From positions 744,001 through 808,000 of the forward strand of contig CAVPFX010000002.1 of NCBI GenBank assembly GCA_963703895.1: a stretch of 64,000 nucleotides of DNA, read 5' to 3'. Under the pieces are notes generated by a model. That model made no database searches and was not told where the DNA came from. It worked only from the letters and a program-made list of their open reading frames with translations. The DNA comes from VRUE01 sp963703895 (GTDB lineage: Bacteria; Actinomycetota; Thermoleophilia; Solirubrobacterales; 70-9). This document shows, one piece after another, positions 42,745-50,566 of this stretch. The position numbers were made by a program, and so were the translations under genes. Every line of letters starts with the position of its first letter. Position 1 is the first letter of the stretch.

Positions 42745-44352
42745 GTGAGCAAGCGGGACTGGCGCTACTACCGGGAGCGGCAGCGGGCGCGCGGGCGGGG
42801 GCGGCGCAAGGAGCCGGCGAACGCTCGCGAGGCGGTCGATGCGCTGTTGGAGGAGCGGCTCGAGGGGCGCGGGTTTGCCGCCGCGCTCGAGGTCGAAGCG
42901 GGGCGGGTCGCCGACGCGGCCGAGGGCAGGGGGGATCGCCGTCGCGACCTCACCGAGTTGCCCACCTTCACGATCGATCCCGCCTCGGCGCGGGATTTCG
43001 ATGACGCGATCTCGGCCCGGCGCGAGCCGGACGGCAGTCGTGTCTGGATCCACATCGCCGACGTCGCCGCTCACGTGCGGCCGGGCACGCCACTCGATCT
43101 CGAGGCGCGTCGGCGCGGCAACAGCACCTACGTGCCCGGCGTGGTCGAGCCGATGCTGCCGCGGGCGCTGAGCGAGGACGCCTGCAGCCTCGCGCCCGGC
43201 GTGGAGCGCCTGGCGGTGACCGCGGAGATCGAGCTGAGCCCCAGCGGCGCACCGCGCTCGTCCAGCTTTTACCGCAGTCGCATTCGCTCCCGCGCTCGCC
43301 TTGACTACGACCAGCTGGATCTGGTCTTTGCCGGCAGGGACAGTGCGCCCGAAGGCGTTGCCGAGCCGCTGGCGGTAGCCCGTGAGGCGGCGGCCGCGCT
43401 GGGCGAGCGCCGTGGCTCGACCAGCCTCGACGTCGAGTCCTCCGAGCCCGAGTTTCGCTTTGACGCCAACGGCGACGTGGTTGCCGCTCGCTCGCTGGCG
43501 CAGACCGAGTCGCACCGCCTGATCGAGCGCTTGATGATCCTCGCCAACGAACAGGTGGCGCAGCTACTGGAGCGCAAGCGGGTGCCGGCTGTCTACAGGG
43601 TGCACGCTCAGCCCGACCCACTCCGCATCGAGCGCCTGATCGAGCAGTTGGGAGCGCTCGGCGTGCCGACGCCACCGTTGGGGCAGGGCCTGGCGCCGAG
43701 CCAGGCCGGCGAGGTGGCCGCGGAGGCGAGTCGGCTGGTGATCGAGGAGGCGGCGCGGCGCGGTCACGGCCGTGAGGCGTATACATCGCTCGTGCTCCGT
43801 TCCCAGATGCAGGCTTCCTACAGCGACCGCAACAGCGGTCACGCCGGCCTTGGCAGCCCGGCCTACTGCCACTTCACCTCGCCGATTCGGCGCTACCCAG
43901 ACCTGCTCGTGCACCGGGCGCTGCTGGCGACGCTGGGCGAGGGGGAGGAGGCGCCGCGGGCGGCGGAAGCACGCGAGGTGGCTTGGCACTGCAGCGAGAG
44001 CGAGCGTGAGTCGTCCCGGATCGAGCGCGACGCCGACGACATCTGCGCCGCATACCTACTGCAGCGAGAGCGCGGAGAGCGCGGCGAGCAGGCCGAGTTC
44101 GAGGGCGAGGTGTCGGGTGTGATCCGGGCCGGTGCGTTCGTCGCTTTCGGCGGCGAGCTCGGCGACGTCTACGAGGGATTCGTGCCGGCGCGGACGATCG
44201 GCGAGGAGCGCTTCGAGCTGAACGAGACCGAGACGGCGCTTGTCGGGCGCGAGTCCAACGCCACCCTGCGGCTCGGCGATCCGATATCCGTCCGCGTCAG
44301 CGACCTGGCGCCAGCCCGGGGTCGCGTCGATTTGGAGCTCGTCGATGGCTAA
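42745..44352 (+). CDS. RNase R/II-family exoribonuclease lacking N-terminal cold-shock domains
   Basis: 535 residues from GTG 42745. The RNB catalytic domain starts at about residue 70: FTIDPASARDFDDAISARR holds the metal-binding aspartates, and VWIHIADVAAHVRPGTPLD and YCHFTSPIRRYPDLLVHRAL are typical. A C-terminal S1 domain begins near residue 450 (FEGEVSGVIRAGAFVAFGGE). The two cold-shock domains of full RNase R are missing; a 60-residue Arg-rich segment replaces them. It overlaps smpB by 8 bases, and RNase R degrades tmRNA-tagged messages elsewhere, so a rescue role fits. Confidence 0.88.
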   Translation: MSKRDWRYYRERQRARGRGRRKEPANAREAVDALLEERLEGRGFAAALEVEAGRVADAAEGRGDRRRDLTELPTFTIDPASARDFDDAISARREPDGSRVWIHIADVAAHVRPGTPLDLEARRRGNSTYVPGVVEPMLPRALSEDACSLAPGVERLAVTAEIELSPSGAPRSSSFYRSRIRSRARLDYDQLDLVFAGRDSAPEGVAEPLAVAREAAAALGERRGSTSLDVESSEPEFRFDANGDVVAARSLAQTESHRLIERLMILANEQVAQLLERKRVPAVYRVHAQPDPLRIERLIEQLGALGVPTPPLGQGLAPSQAGEVAAEASRLVIEEAARRGHGREAYTSLVLRSQMQASYSDRNSGHAGLGSPAYCHFTSPIRRYPDLLVHRALLATLGEGEEAPRAAEAREVAWHCSESERESSRIERDADDICAAYLLQRERGERGEQAEFEGEVSGVIRAGAFVAFGGELGDVYEGFVPARTIGEERFELNETETALVGRESNATLRLGDPISVRVSDLAPARGRVDLELVDG

Positions 44353-44830
44353 GAAATCGAAGGGCCCGCGCGAGCCCGTATCCGGCGATGTCGCCACCAA
44401 TCGTCGCGCCCGCCACAAATTCGAGCCGGTGGAAAAAATGGAGGCGGGGATCGTCCTGAAGGGCTCCGAGGTGAAGTCGCTGCGCAACGGCAAGGCGCAG
44501 ATGACCGACTCCTACGCGGTGGTCGAGAAGGGCGAGGTCTGGCTGCGCAAGCTGCATATCCCGCCTTACGAACCGGCCAGCCGCGAGAACCACGAGCCGG
44601 AACGGCCGCGCAAATTGCTCCTGCACAAGGGCGAGATCGAAAGGTTGATCGGCAAGACAGCGGAGAAAGGCCTGACCCTGATCCCGCTGCGCATCTACTT
44701 CAAAGGCCCGCGCGCCAAGGTCGAGCTGGCGCTGGCGCGGGGCAAGGAGGGACGCGATCGGCGCCGCGATATCGCGGACCGTGACGTGCGCCGTGAAGTC
44801 GAGCGGGAATTCAAGGGCCGGATGAGGTAG
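44345..44830 (+). CDS. smpB: SsrA-binding protein SmpB
   Basis: 161 residues. Conserved features: NRRARHKFEPVEKMEAGIVL, KGSEVKSLRNGKAQMTDSYA, the loop ending RPRKLLLHKGEIERLIGK, and LIPLRIYFKGPRAKVELALA with a basic tail that would enter the mRNA channel. It carries tmRNA to stalled ribosomes; the tmRNA gene itself is 3.4 kb downstream at 48198. The start overlaps the RNase R-like gene. Confidence 0.96.
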   Translation: MAKKSKGPREPVSGDVATNRRARHKFEPVEKMEAGIVLKGSEVKSLRNGKAQMTDSYAVVEKGEVWLRKLHIPPYEPASRENHEPERPRKLLLHKGEIERLIGKTAEKGLTLIPLRIYFKGPRAKVELALARGKEGRDRRRDIADRDVRREVEREFKGRMR

Positions 44831-44841
44831 CTTCGGGACCG

Positions 44842-46650
44842 ATGCGCTCCAAGATTTCTCTGCTTTGGTCCGCGTTGGCCCTCCTCGCGCTTGCCCTGGC
44901 CGTTCCGGCCCAGGCAAAGGCGGATTCCTTTCCGAGCGAAGCCGGTGATTTCGTCAGCGACAACATCCAGTACTTCGTCGGCGGGTTGGTCCTGGCGATC
45001 CTCGTCCTGCTGCTGGTCGTCAGCGTGACCCAGCGGCGCAGCAAGGAGAAAGCCGCCAAGAAGCAAGGCGCGGGAGCTCCGACGACGACGCCTCCGCCCC
45101 CACCGCCGGGCAAGGGCCCGATCCCGCCGCCAGCGCCCGCCGCGCAGACCCAGACGGCCGAGCTGCCGAGAACGCCGCCAGCGGGAGCGCCGCCGGCTGC
45201 TCCCGTGGCGCCGCCCGCGCCCGCTACCGGTCAGCCGCTGAGCGCGAAGGAGAAGCGCAAGCAGGCTCGCGATCAACAGCGGGCGGCTCGTCTCGAGCAC
45301 CGCAAGCGGCGCCAGGAAGAGGCGAAAAAACGCAAGGAAGAGCGCGTTGCGAAACGGGCAGAACGGCGCGGCAAGCCGGCAGGCGGCGGTGGCCGCGCGG
45401 ACAGCCGACGGGCCCGCAAGGAAGCGGCGAAGGCGGAGCGCCAGTTGGCCGAGGCCCGCGCCGCGCAGGAGCGTGAACAGCTTCAGCAGGGCGGCGCTGC
45501 GACACCCCCCGTGCCACCGGTAGCGCCGCTGCCGGCCGCGGCCGCGCAACCGCCGCTTACCCAACAGCCGCCAGCAGCCCCCGTGCCGCCGCCCCCCGCT
45601 GCTATGCCGTCGCCTGCTCCAGCCCCCGCCGCGCCGCTCAGTGCGCCAGTTCCCGGCGCGCCGATTGGATACGAGGACCCGGCCGTGGTCGAACAGCGAG
45701 TTCACGGCAAGGTGACTGAGATCCAGCAGGAGGAGGAGCGGATTCGGGCTGAGGCCGATCGCAGGATTCAGGAGGCAGAGCGGCTGCAGCGCGAGGCCGA
45801 AGGGCGCACCGCCCAGGCGCAGGCGGGCCAGGTAACTCAGAGCATGCCAGCGGTAGCACCCCCGGGATTGCAGTCAGCTGAGCAGCACCTGCAGCAGGAG
45901 CGCGAAGCGCAAGAGCGAGCGATGGCCGAGGCCCAGGATCGACTGCGTCAGATCGAAGAGCGCACCAAGGAAGCCGAGCGCCGCGCCGCCGAGGCCGAGC
46001 GCTTGGCCAAGCTCAAGTCGGAAGAGGACGAGCGCGAGCGGCGCCTGCAGGAGATTCGCGACAGCGTCGCCCAGGCGGAGGAGCGCGCTCGCGAAGCCGA
46101 GCGTCGCGCCGAAGAGGCCGAGCGCGCGGTGATCCAGTCGGTCCAGGGTCAGCAGGCCAGCGCCGTCCCCCAGCCAGTGCCATCAACGCCGCCCGCTGCT
46201 TACGCCGCGCCACAACAGCCCGTCTCCCCGCCGCCGCCGGAACCTGTGCCGCCCGCACCACAGCCCGCCCCGCCGCCCCCCGCTCCCGAGCCGCCCGCAC
46301 CGGCTCCTCTGCCGACGCCGCCACCGCCTGCTCCCGAGCCGCCCACGCCTGGGCCCGTGCCGCCCGCTCCGGCCCCCGAGCCACCGACGCCAGCCCCGCA
46401 GCCAGGACCCGTGCCGCCCTCACCAGACCCCACGCCTCCCGCAGCCACGAGCCCAGCCGCTGGCACGATCGATCTCAACTCGGTCAGCTTTGAGCAGCTC
46501 CGCGCCGAAAACCTCTCGGTCACCCAGGCCACCCGCCTGCTTGCCCACCGCGAGCGCCTTGGCCGCTTCGGCTCCGTCGACGATCTAGACGAGGTGCCGG
46601 GTTTCCCACAGGATGTACTCGAAGACCTGAAGCGGCGTTCGACCGTCTGA
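44842..46650 (+). CDS. Membrane-anchored Pro-rich coiled-coil protein with a C-terminal helix-hairpin-helix domain
   Basis: 602 residues. A signal peptide (about 1-26) and a membrane helix (about 44-65) leave most of the chain on one side. Then come a Pro/Ala-rich segment, a Lys/Arg/Glu coiled coil (about 130-215), another Pro-rich stretch, a long Glu/Arg coiled coil (about 280-440) and a Pro-rich spacer. The last 60 residues read TIDLNSVSFEQLRAENLSVT...ATRLLAHRERLG...VDDLDEVPGFPQ, a ComEA-like helix-hairpin-helix fold that often binds DNA. If the long part is outside, it could hold extracellular DNA; if inside, chromosomal DNA. It lies 11 bp after smpB. No named family. Confidence 0.75.
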   Translation: MRSKISLLWSALALLALALAVPAQAKADSFPSEAGDFVSDNIQYFVGGLVLAILVLLLVVSVTQRRSKEKAAKKQGAGAPTTTPPPPPPGKGPIPPPAPAAQTQTAELPRTPPAGAPPAAPVAPPAPATGQPLSAKEKRKQARDQQRAARLEHRKRRQEEAKKRKEERVAKRAERRGKPAGGGGRADSRRARKEAAKAERQLAEARAAQEREQLQQGGAATPPVPPVAPLPAAAAQPPLTQQPPAAPVPPPPAAMPSPAPAPAAPLSAPVPGAPIGYEDPAVVEQRVHGKVTEIQQEEERIRAEADRRIQEAERLQREAEGRTAQAQAGQVTQSMPAVAPPGLQSAEQHLQQEREAQERAMAEAQDRLRQIEERTKEAERRAAEAERLAKLKSEEDERERRLQEIRDSVAQAEERAREAERRAEEAERAVIQSVQGQQASAVPQPVPSTPPAAYAAPQQPVSPPPPEPVPPAPQPAPPPPAPEPPAPAPLPTPPPPAPEPPTPGPVPPAPAPEPPTPAPQPGPVPPSPDPTPPAATSPAAGTIDLNSVSFEQLRAENLSVTQATRLLAHRERLGRFGSVDDLDEVPGFPQDVLEDLKRRSTV

Positions 46651-46768
46651 CGAGCGGTCCCGGCAGGGGTGGAGCGTCTTGCACTTTTTCGCGGCCGCTC
46701 GCCCGCGGCGCCAGCCCAACCTCGCTCCTCGAAAAAGTTAAGCGGAACCCCTGCCGGGACCGCTCGTC
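46649..46768. repeat. Long inverted repeat, family 1 copy 2
   Basis: Outer arms 46649-46669 and 46748-46768, inner arms of 9 bp (46683-46691 with 46730-46738). It is the reverse of the copy after secA: the internal loop strings TGGAGCGTCTTGC and TAAGCGGAA are the exact complements of those at 23501-23616, and the loop keeps a GGGCTGGCGCCGCG core. One outer base pair is A-T in one copy and T-A in the other. It starts inside the stop codon of the preceding gene and lies between two convergent genes. Confidence 0.88.
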
Positions 46769-46783
46769 CGCGCTGGATCCCGC

Positions 46784-48154
46784 CTACAGGCCGGCTGCTT
46801 CAAGCAGCTTGAGCCAGACCTCGCTGCGGCTCGGGTAGGCAGCGACCGCGTGTCGGAGCTTCGGCAGCGGGACTTCTCCGACGATCGCGATCGTTGCGGC
46901 GTGGAGGAAGTCGGCGGTCTCGAAGCCGGTGAAGGTGGCGCCGACGATGACGTTGCGGGACTGGTCGACGACGATTCGCGAGGTACCGCCGGTTTCCTTG
47001 CCCTGGAAGCTGGCGCCGGCGGTGCCGTCGGTGGGGACGTCGACGGCGCGTGCGTCGATGCCGGCCTCGCGAGCCTGCTTGAGCGTCTTGCCGGCGGCGG
47101 CGACCTGGGGGTCGGTGAAGGTGACACGGGGCGAGCCGATGCCCTCCGCGACCGCCTCGACCTCGCGACCGAGGATGTTCTCGGCGGCGACCCAGGCCTG
47201 GTACTTGCCCATGTGGGTGAACAGTGCGCGGCCGTTGACGTCGCCGACGGCGTAGAGCCACTCGCTGTCGCCCACCCGAAGTCGGTCGTCGCACTCGAGG
47301 AAGCCACCCTTGCCGGGTTCGACGCCGACGGTTTCGAGCCCGATCTCCCCGGTGCGTGGCTTGCGGCCGACGGCGACGAGGATCTCGGCGGCTCCGACCT
47401 CGCTACCGTCGTCCAGCGTCACGGTGACGACGTCGCCGCTGCGGCTGACCCGAACCGCTTTCGCCCCGGTGCGCACGTCGACGCCGTGGTCCTCTCGCAG
47501 TGCCCGCGTGACGTCCTCGCCGGCGAAGGGCTCCTCGCGCGAGAGCAGGTGGGGCCCGCCCTCGATCAGCGTCACCCGGCAGCCAAGTGAGGACCAGGCC
47601 TGGGAGAGCTCACTGCCGACCGGGCCGCCACCGAGCACGGCCATGCTCTCGGGAACGTGCTTTGCCGTGGTCGCGTCGCGGTTGTTCCAGGGCCGCGCCG
47701 AGTCAAGGCCGTCGACGGGCGGCATCGCCGCGCCGCTGCCGGTCGAAACGACGATCGCCTTGCTGGCGCTGAGTAGATCGTCGCCGACGCGCACGCGCAG
47801 CTCGCCATCGAGTACGCCGCTGCCACGGAAAAGCTCGATGCCCCGTTCTTCCAGCCAGGGCAGTTGCCCAGAGTCGTCGCGATCGTGGATCACCTCGTCG
47901 CGCCGGTCGAGCACAGCCTGTGGATCGAGGCGTTCCTCGACGGCGATCCCGGGCACGCGCCGCGCCTCGGCGAGCAGGTCGGAGGGGCGCAGCAGCGCCT
48001 TCGAGGGCATGCAGGCGTAGTAGGAGCACTCGCCGCCGACCAGGTGCTGCTCGACGATTGCGACCGAGAGCCCGCCGTCGGCGAGCCGGCCCGCGCAGAC
48101 CTCGCCCGGCGCCCCGGCGCCGAGCACAATCGCGTCGAACTGCTTCTCGGTCAC
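46784..48154 (-). CDS. FAD-dependent pyridine nucleotide-disulphide oxidoreductase
   Basis: 456 residues from GTG 48154. FAD motif VLGAGAPGEVCAGRLADGG; redox-active cysteines in VGGECSYYACMPSKALLRP (four residues between them); NAD(P) motif AVLGGGPVGSELSQAWSSLG; second FAD motif LYAVGDVNGRALFTHMG. The C-terminus reads VAAYPSRSEVWLKLLEA where lipoamide and glutathione enzymes have HPTxSE, so the catalytic base His is Tyr while the Glu stays. It is therefore probably not a normal dihydrolipoamide dehydrogenase; the substrate is unknown. Divergent from tmRNA with only 43 bp between. Confidence 0.85.
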   Translation of the reverse strand: MTEKQFDAIVLGAGAPGEVCAGRLADGGLSVAIVEQHLVGGECSYYACMPSKALLRPSDLLAEARRVPGIAVEERLDPQAVLDRRDEVIHDRDDSGQLPWLEERGIELFRGSGVLDGELRVRVGDDLLSASKAIVVSTGSGAAMPPVDGLDSARPWNNRDATTAKHVPESMAVLGGGPVGSELSQAWSSLGCRVTLIEGGPHLLSREEPFAGEDVTRALREDHGVDVRTGAKAVRVSRSGDVVTVTLDDGSEVGAAEILVAVGRKPRTGEIGLETVGVEPGKGGFLECDDRLRVGDSEWLYAVGDVNGRALFTHMGKYQAWVAAENILGREVEAVAEGIGSPRVTFTDPQVAAAGKTLKQAREAGIDARAVDVPTDGTAGASFQGKETGGTSRIVVDQSRNVIVGATFTGFETADFLHAATIAIVGEVPLPKLRHAVAAYPSRSEVWLKLLEAAGL

Positions 48155-48176
48155 CGTGTATTCCTACCCGACTCCG

Positions 48177-48182
48177 TACAAT
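48177..48182 (+). promoter_or_regulatory. -10 box of the tmRNA gene
   Basis: TACAAT ends 15 bases before the mature tmRNA 5' end, leaving a short 5' leader for processing. No clear -35 hexamer stands 17 bp upstream. The position between the divergent oxidoreductase and the tmRNA makes this the only room for a promoter. Confidence 0.5.
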
Positions 48183-48197
48183 CGCTGCACATAGCAT

Positions 48198-48556
48198 GGG
48201 GGCGACAGGCTTCGACGTGGTCGGTCCGTGCGAACGGTTGCAGGTCGAGGTTGCCGGAGGCCTCGTTAAACCCCGGCAAAAACCAATACGTGCGGACCAT
48301 GAGTTCGCCCTCGCTGCCTAGCTAGAACCTAGGCGATGAGAGTCGGTCCTCTCCCGCCCGCGGGGAGGGCAGCCGGCTTCAGAATGCGGGCTTACCCCGG
48401 CGGATCGCCCCGTCCGCCAGGGGACAATTCAGAGGGCTTTATCTCCCGTAGTGCCCGCCGGCGCGGACCCCGGGAGACGAGAATCAAGCGCCGGCTAAAC
48501 CTGTAGATGCCTTTGCGCTACGACCTCGGACGCCGGTTCAATTCCGGCCGCCTCCA
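48198..48556 (+). ncRNA. ssrA: Transfer-messenger RNA (tmRNA)
   Basis: The 5' end GGGGGCGACAGGCTTCGACG and the 3' end form a tRNA-like half: acceptor stem 48198-48204 pairs with 48549-48555 over 7 bp (one G-U), and the T arm is GCCGG-TTCAATT-CCGGC (48532-48548). The tag frame ends GAC CAT GAG TTC GCC CTC GCT GCC TAG at 48319-48321, giving a tag ending DHEFALAA, with the ALAA degradation signal. The resume codon is probably 10-14 codons before the stop; I cannot fix it exactly. CCA is not encoded. Several GC-rich pseudoknot-like stems follow the tag. It works with SmpB (44345). Confidence 0.93.
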
Positions 48557-48559
48557 CTG

Positions 48560-49102
48560 ATGGGCCAATACGTTGCGTTCCTGCGGGGGATGAACCTCGG
48601 CGGGCGTCGGATCAAGAACGAGGAGCTGCGCGGGGAGTTCGAGACCCTGGGCTTCTCCGACGTGGCCTGCTTTCGCGCCAGCGGCAACGTTGTCTTTGCC
48701 AGCAAGGACCGCAGCGAGGCAGAGCTAACCGAACGGATCGAATCTGGACTGGGAGAGGCGCTCGGCTATGAAGTGCCGGTCTTCCTGCGCAGCGCCTCCG
48801 AGCTGAGCGCGCTCGCTGCCCACAAGCCGTTTAATGCCGCCGCGGTGAACGCGTCCAAGGGCAAGCTGCAAGTGGCGTTGTTGCCAAAGAAGCCAGCGGG
48901 GAAAGCCCGCAAGGTGGCCCTGGCGGAGGCCAGCGACGAGGACCGGCTGGCGCTCGAAGGCCGTGAGCTCTACTGGCTGCCGAGCGCTGGCATCTCCGAA
49001 TCCGGGCTCGATCTCAAGACGATCGAGTCCGCAGTGGGCCCCTGGACGATGCGCACGATGGGCACGGTCGAGCAGATCGTCGCCAAATACTTCGAAGACT
49101 GA
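48560..49102 (+). CDS. DUF1697 family protein
   Basis: 180 residues starting YVAFLRGMNLGGRRIKNEEL and FRASGNVVFAS, the usual DUF1697 N-terminus, and ending MRTMGTVEQIVAKY. The biochemical role is unknown. The ATG is only 3 bases past the tmRNA 3' end, so there is no separate ribosome binding site: the message is either part of the tmRNA transcript or begins at the start codon. Confidence 0.82.
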   Translation: MGQYVAFLRGMNLGGRRIKNEELRGEFETLGFSDVACFRASGNVVFASKDRSEAELTERIESGLGEALGYEVPVFLRSASELSALAAHKPFNAAAVNASKGKLQVALLPKKPAGKARKVALAEASDEDRLALEGRELYWLPSAGISESGLDLKTIESAVGPWTMRTMGTVEQIVAKYFED

Positions 49103-49108
49103 CTGGCC

Positions 49109-49303
49109 CTACCGGCGATCGAGCCGGCGGTTGATCCGCGAATTCAGCTGCATGTAGACCGTGGCTCCTGCCCAAGAGGCAAGGATCAGGATCGCCGGTG
49201 GCGCCCCAAAGCCGACGATCGCGATACCCGCCGTCACCGAGACGAGCGAGCTGAGGATGACGGCCCCACGGGGGAATTTCAGAAACCGTGCCATCAAATC
49301 CAT
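49109..49303 (-). CDS. Tiny membrane protein (second of a pair)
   Basis: 64 residues with two likely membrane helices (about 13-32 and 34-51) and a basic end (NSRINRRLDRR). The ATG at 49303 overlaps the stop of the gene at 49294-49527 by 10 bases, so they are translated together. No family recognised. Coding status rests on the overlap, topology and start. Confidence 0.5.
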   Translation of the reverse strand: MDLMARFLKFPRGAVILSSLVSVTAGIAIVGFGAPPAILILASWAGATVYMQLNSRINRRLDRR

Positions 49304-49527
49304 ATCTTGATGATAAGAGCCACAATGGCTGTGGGCCAGCCCCACGTGAGGCCCTCTGCAAGGCCTTCGTTGACCCGCCGACTGAGGACGTCAGGCAGTT
49401 GTTCTTCAGACACTGCCTGTGCCGCGGTATAGCCGCTGCAATACGCCATCGCACCTCCCAGGACCGAGATCGCGGTGACTGCGGCTTCGATCAGTTGGTT
49501 GGTGTCACTTGACTCGATCGGGAACAC
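49294..49527 (-). CDS. Tiny membrane protein (first of a pair)
   Basis: 77 residues. Hydrophobic stretches lie at about 12-35 and 63-76; between them is a charged segment (EEQLPDVLSRRVNEGLAEG). The composition is less GC-rich than that of neighbouring genes. It has no recognised family. Together with the next gene it could form a small two-component membrane unit; this is inference. Confidence 0.5.
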   Translation of the reverse strand: MFPIESSDTNQLIEAAVTAISVLGGAMAYCSGYTAAQAVSEEQLPDVLSRRVNEGLAEGLTWGWPTAIVALIIKIWI

Positions 49528-49572
49528 GGCATGACGGTAGGCGGTCCCTGTCTACGGGTGGTGCGCAGATTG

Positions 49573-50511
49573 TCATGCCTGCGTGGCGGTATCCGCGCGA
49601 GGAAGGGCGGCGATCTCCAGATCCGCGCTGACGGCGCCGATCTCTTCCGGCAGGGCCGAGAGCCGCACGTCGGAGACGAACTCCAGCGGCCGGCCGAGCG
49701 GGCGGAAGAAGTTGTCGTAGTGGGTGGGAACGACGACCTTGGGGTCGAGGCGGGGGATGATCCGCTGCCAGTAGTCGTCGGTGAAGTTGCGGCCGGCGAC
49801 GCCGGCGAGGAAGACGTCGACGCCGCGTTCGCGGACCGCGTCGTCGATCAGGTTGGCGCTGCCCTGGTGGTAGAAGCTGATCCCGGCGACCTTGATTGAG
49901 ATGCCCCAGACCTGGCCGCAGCGGTAGGCGGCGGGGGAGAGGGCGTCGAGGTGCTCGCAGGTGAGGTCGCCGTCGTAGGGGACGGCGAGTCCGAGCAGCA
50001 GCTTCGAGTGGACGCTGGGGGTGAAGCTGACCTCGAACGGGCCGAGCTCGTAGCTGCGGTAGGGCTCGACCTCCACCGTCTGCCCGGCGAGGCCATGCAG
50101 TCCCATCAGGGTGACGAGCGAGTCCGAGCCGTAGGCCCTGCAACCGAAGCGTCGGGCTATCGCCGGGGCGTCGACGGCGTGGTCGAAGTGGGTGTGGCCG
50201 ACGAGGACGCCGACAACCTCGCCCGGGGCGTGGACGAAGCGATCCAGCGCGGCGGGATCCGGCAGGGCCGCTCGCCGCCGCAGCAGCTCGCTGAAGGGAA
50301 CCCGGGAGAGGTAGGGGTCGACGAACAGCGTCTTGCCCTCGGCGCTGATGCGGTAGCCGGAGACGCCGAGCCATTCGACCTCCAGCCCCTTGGGCAGCTG
50401 CAGCGCCTGCGCCTCGAGCTCGCCGAGCACCTGACTGTCTTCGCGCTGGGCGCTGCGCCTGCTCAGCTGCGCCTTGGCAAGGTCGCCGAGGTGTCGGAGG
50501 GGGCCCGCCAT
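49573..50511 (-). CDS. Metallo-beta-lactamase-fold hydrolase (UlaG-like)
   Basis: 312 residues from ATG 50511. The metal motif is VLVGHTHFDHAVDAPAIARR; the strand before it is VEWLGVSGYRISAEGKTLFVDPYLS, and later ligands appear in FTPSVHSKL and VVPTHYDNFF. This is the UlaG / lactonase-like branch rather than classical lactamases. The substrate is unknown. It is divergent from the ABC-F gene with 55 bp between the starts. Confidence 0.82.
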   Translation of the reverse strand: MAGPLRHLGDLAKAQLSRRSAQREDSQVLGELEAQALQLPKGLEVEWLGVSGYRISAEGKTLFVDPYLSRVPFSELLRRRAALPDPAALDRFVHAPGEVVGVLVGHTHFDHAVDAPAIARRFGCRAYGSDSLVTLMGLHGLAGQTVEVEPYRSYELGPFEVSFTPSVHSKLLLGLAVPYDGDLTCEHLDALSPAAYRCGQVWGISIKVAGISFYHQGSANLIDDAVRERGVDVFLAGVAGRNFTDDYWQRIIPRLDPKVVVPTHYDNFFRPLGRPLEFVSDVRLSALPEEIGAVSADLEIAALPRADTATQA

Positions 50512-50566
50512 ATGCCGCGAGACTACGCCGCCGGTCGGCAGCGAGCCGCGTAATGTCACCTCCACG

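Noticed and set aside
47864..48325. Plus-strand reading frames running through the tmRNA
   Set aside because: They cover antisense of the oxidoreductase and the tmRNA tag; only the short tag frame is meaningful.
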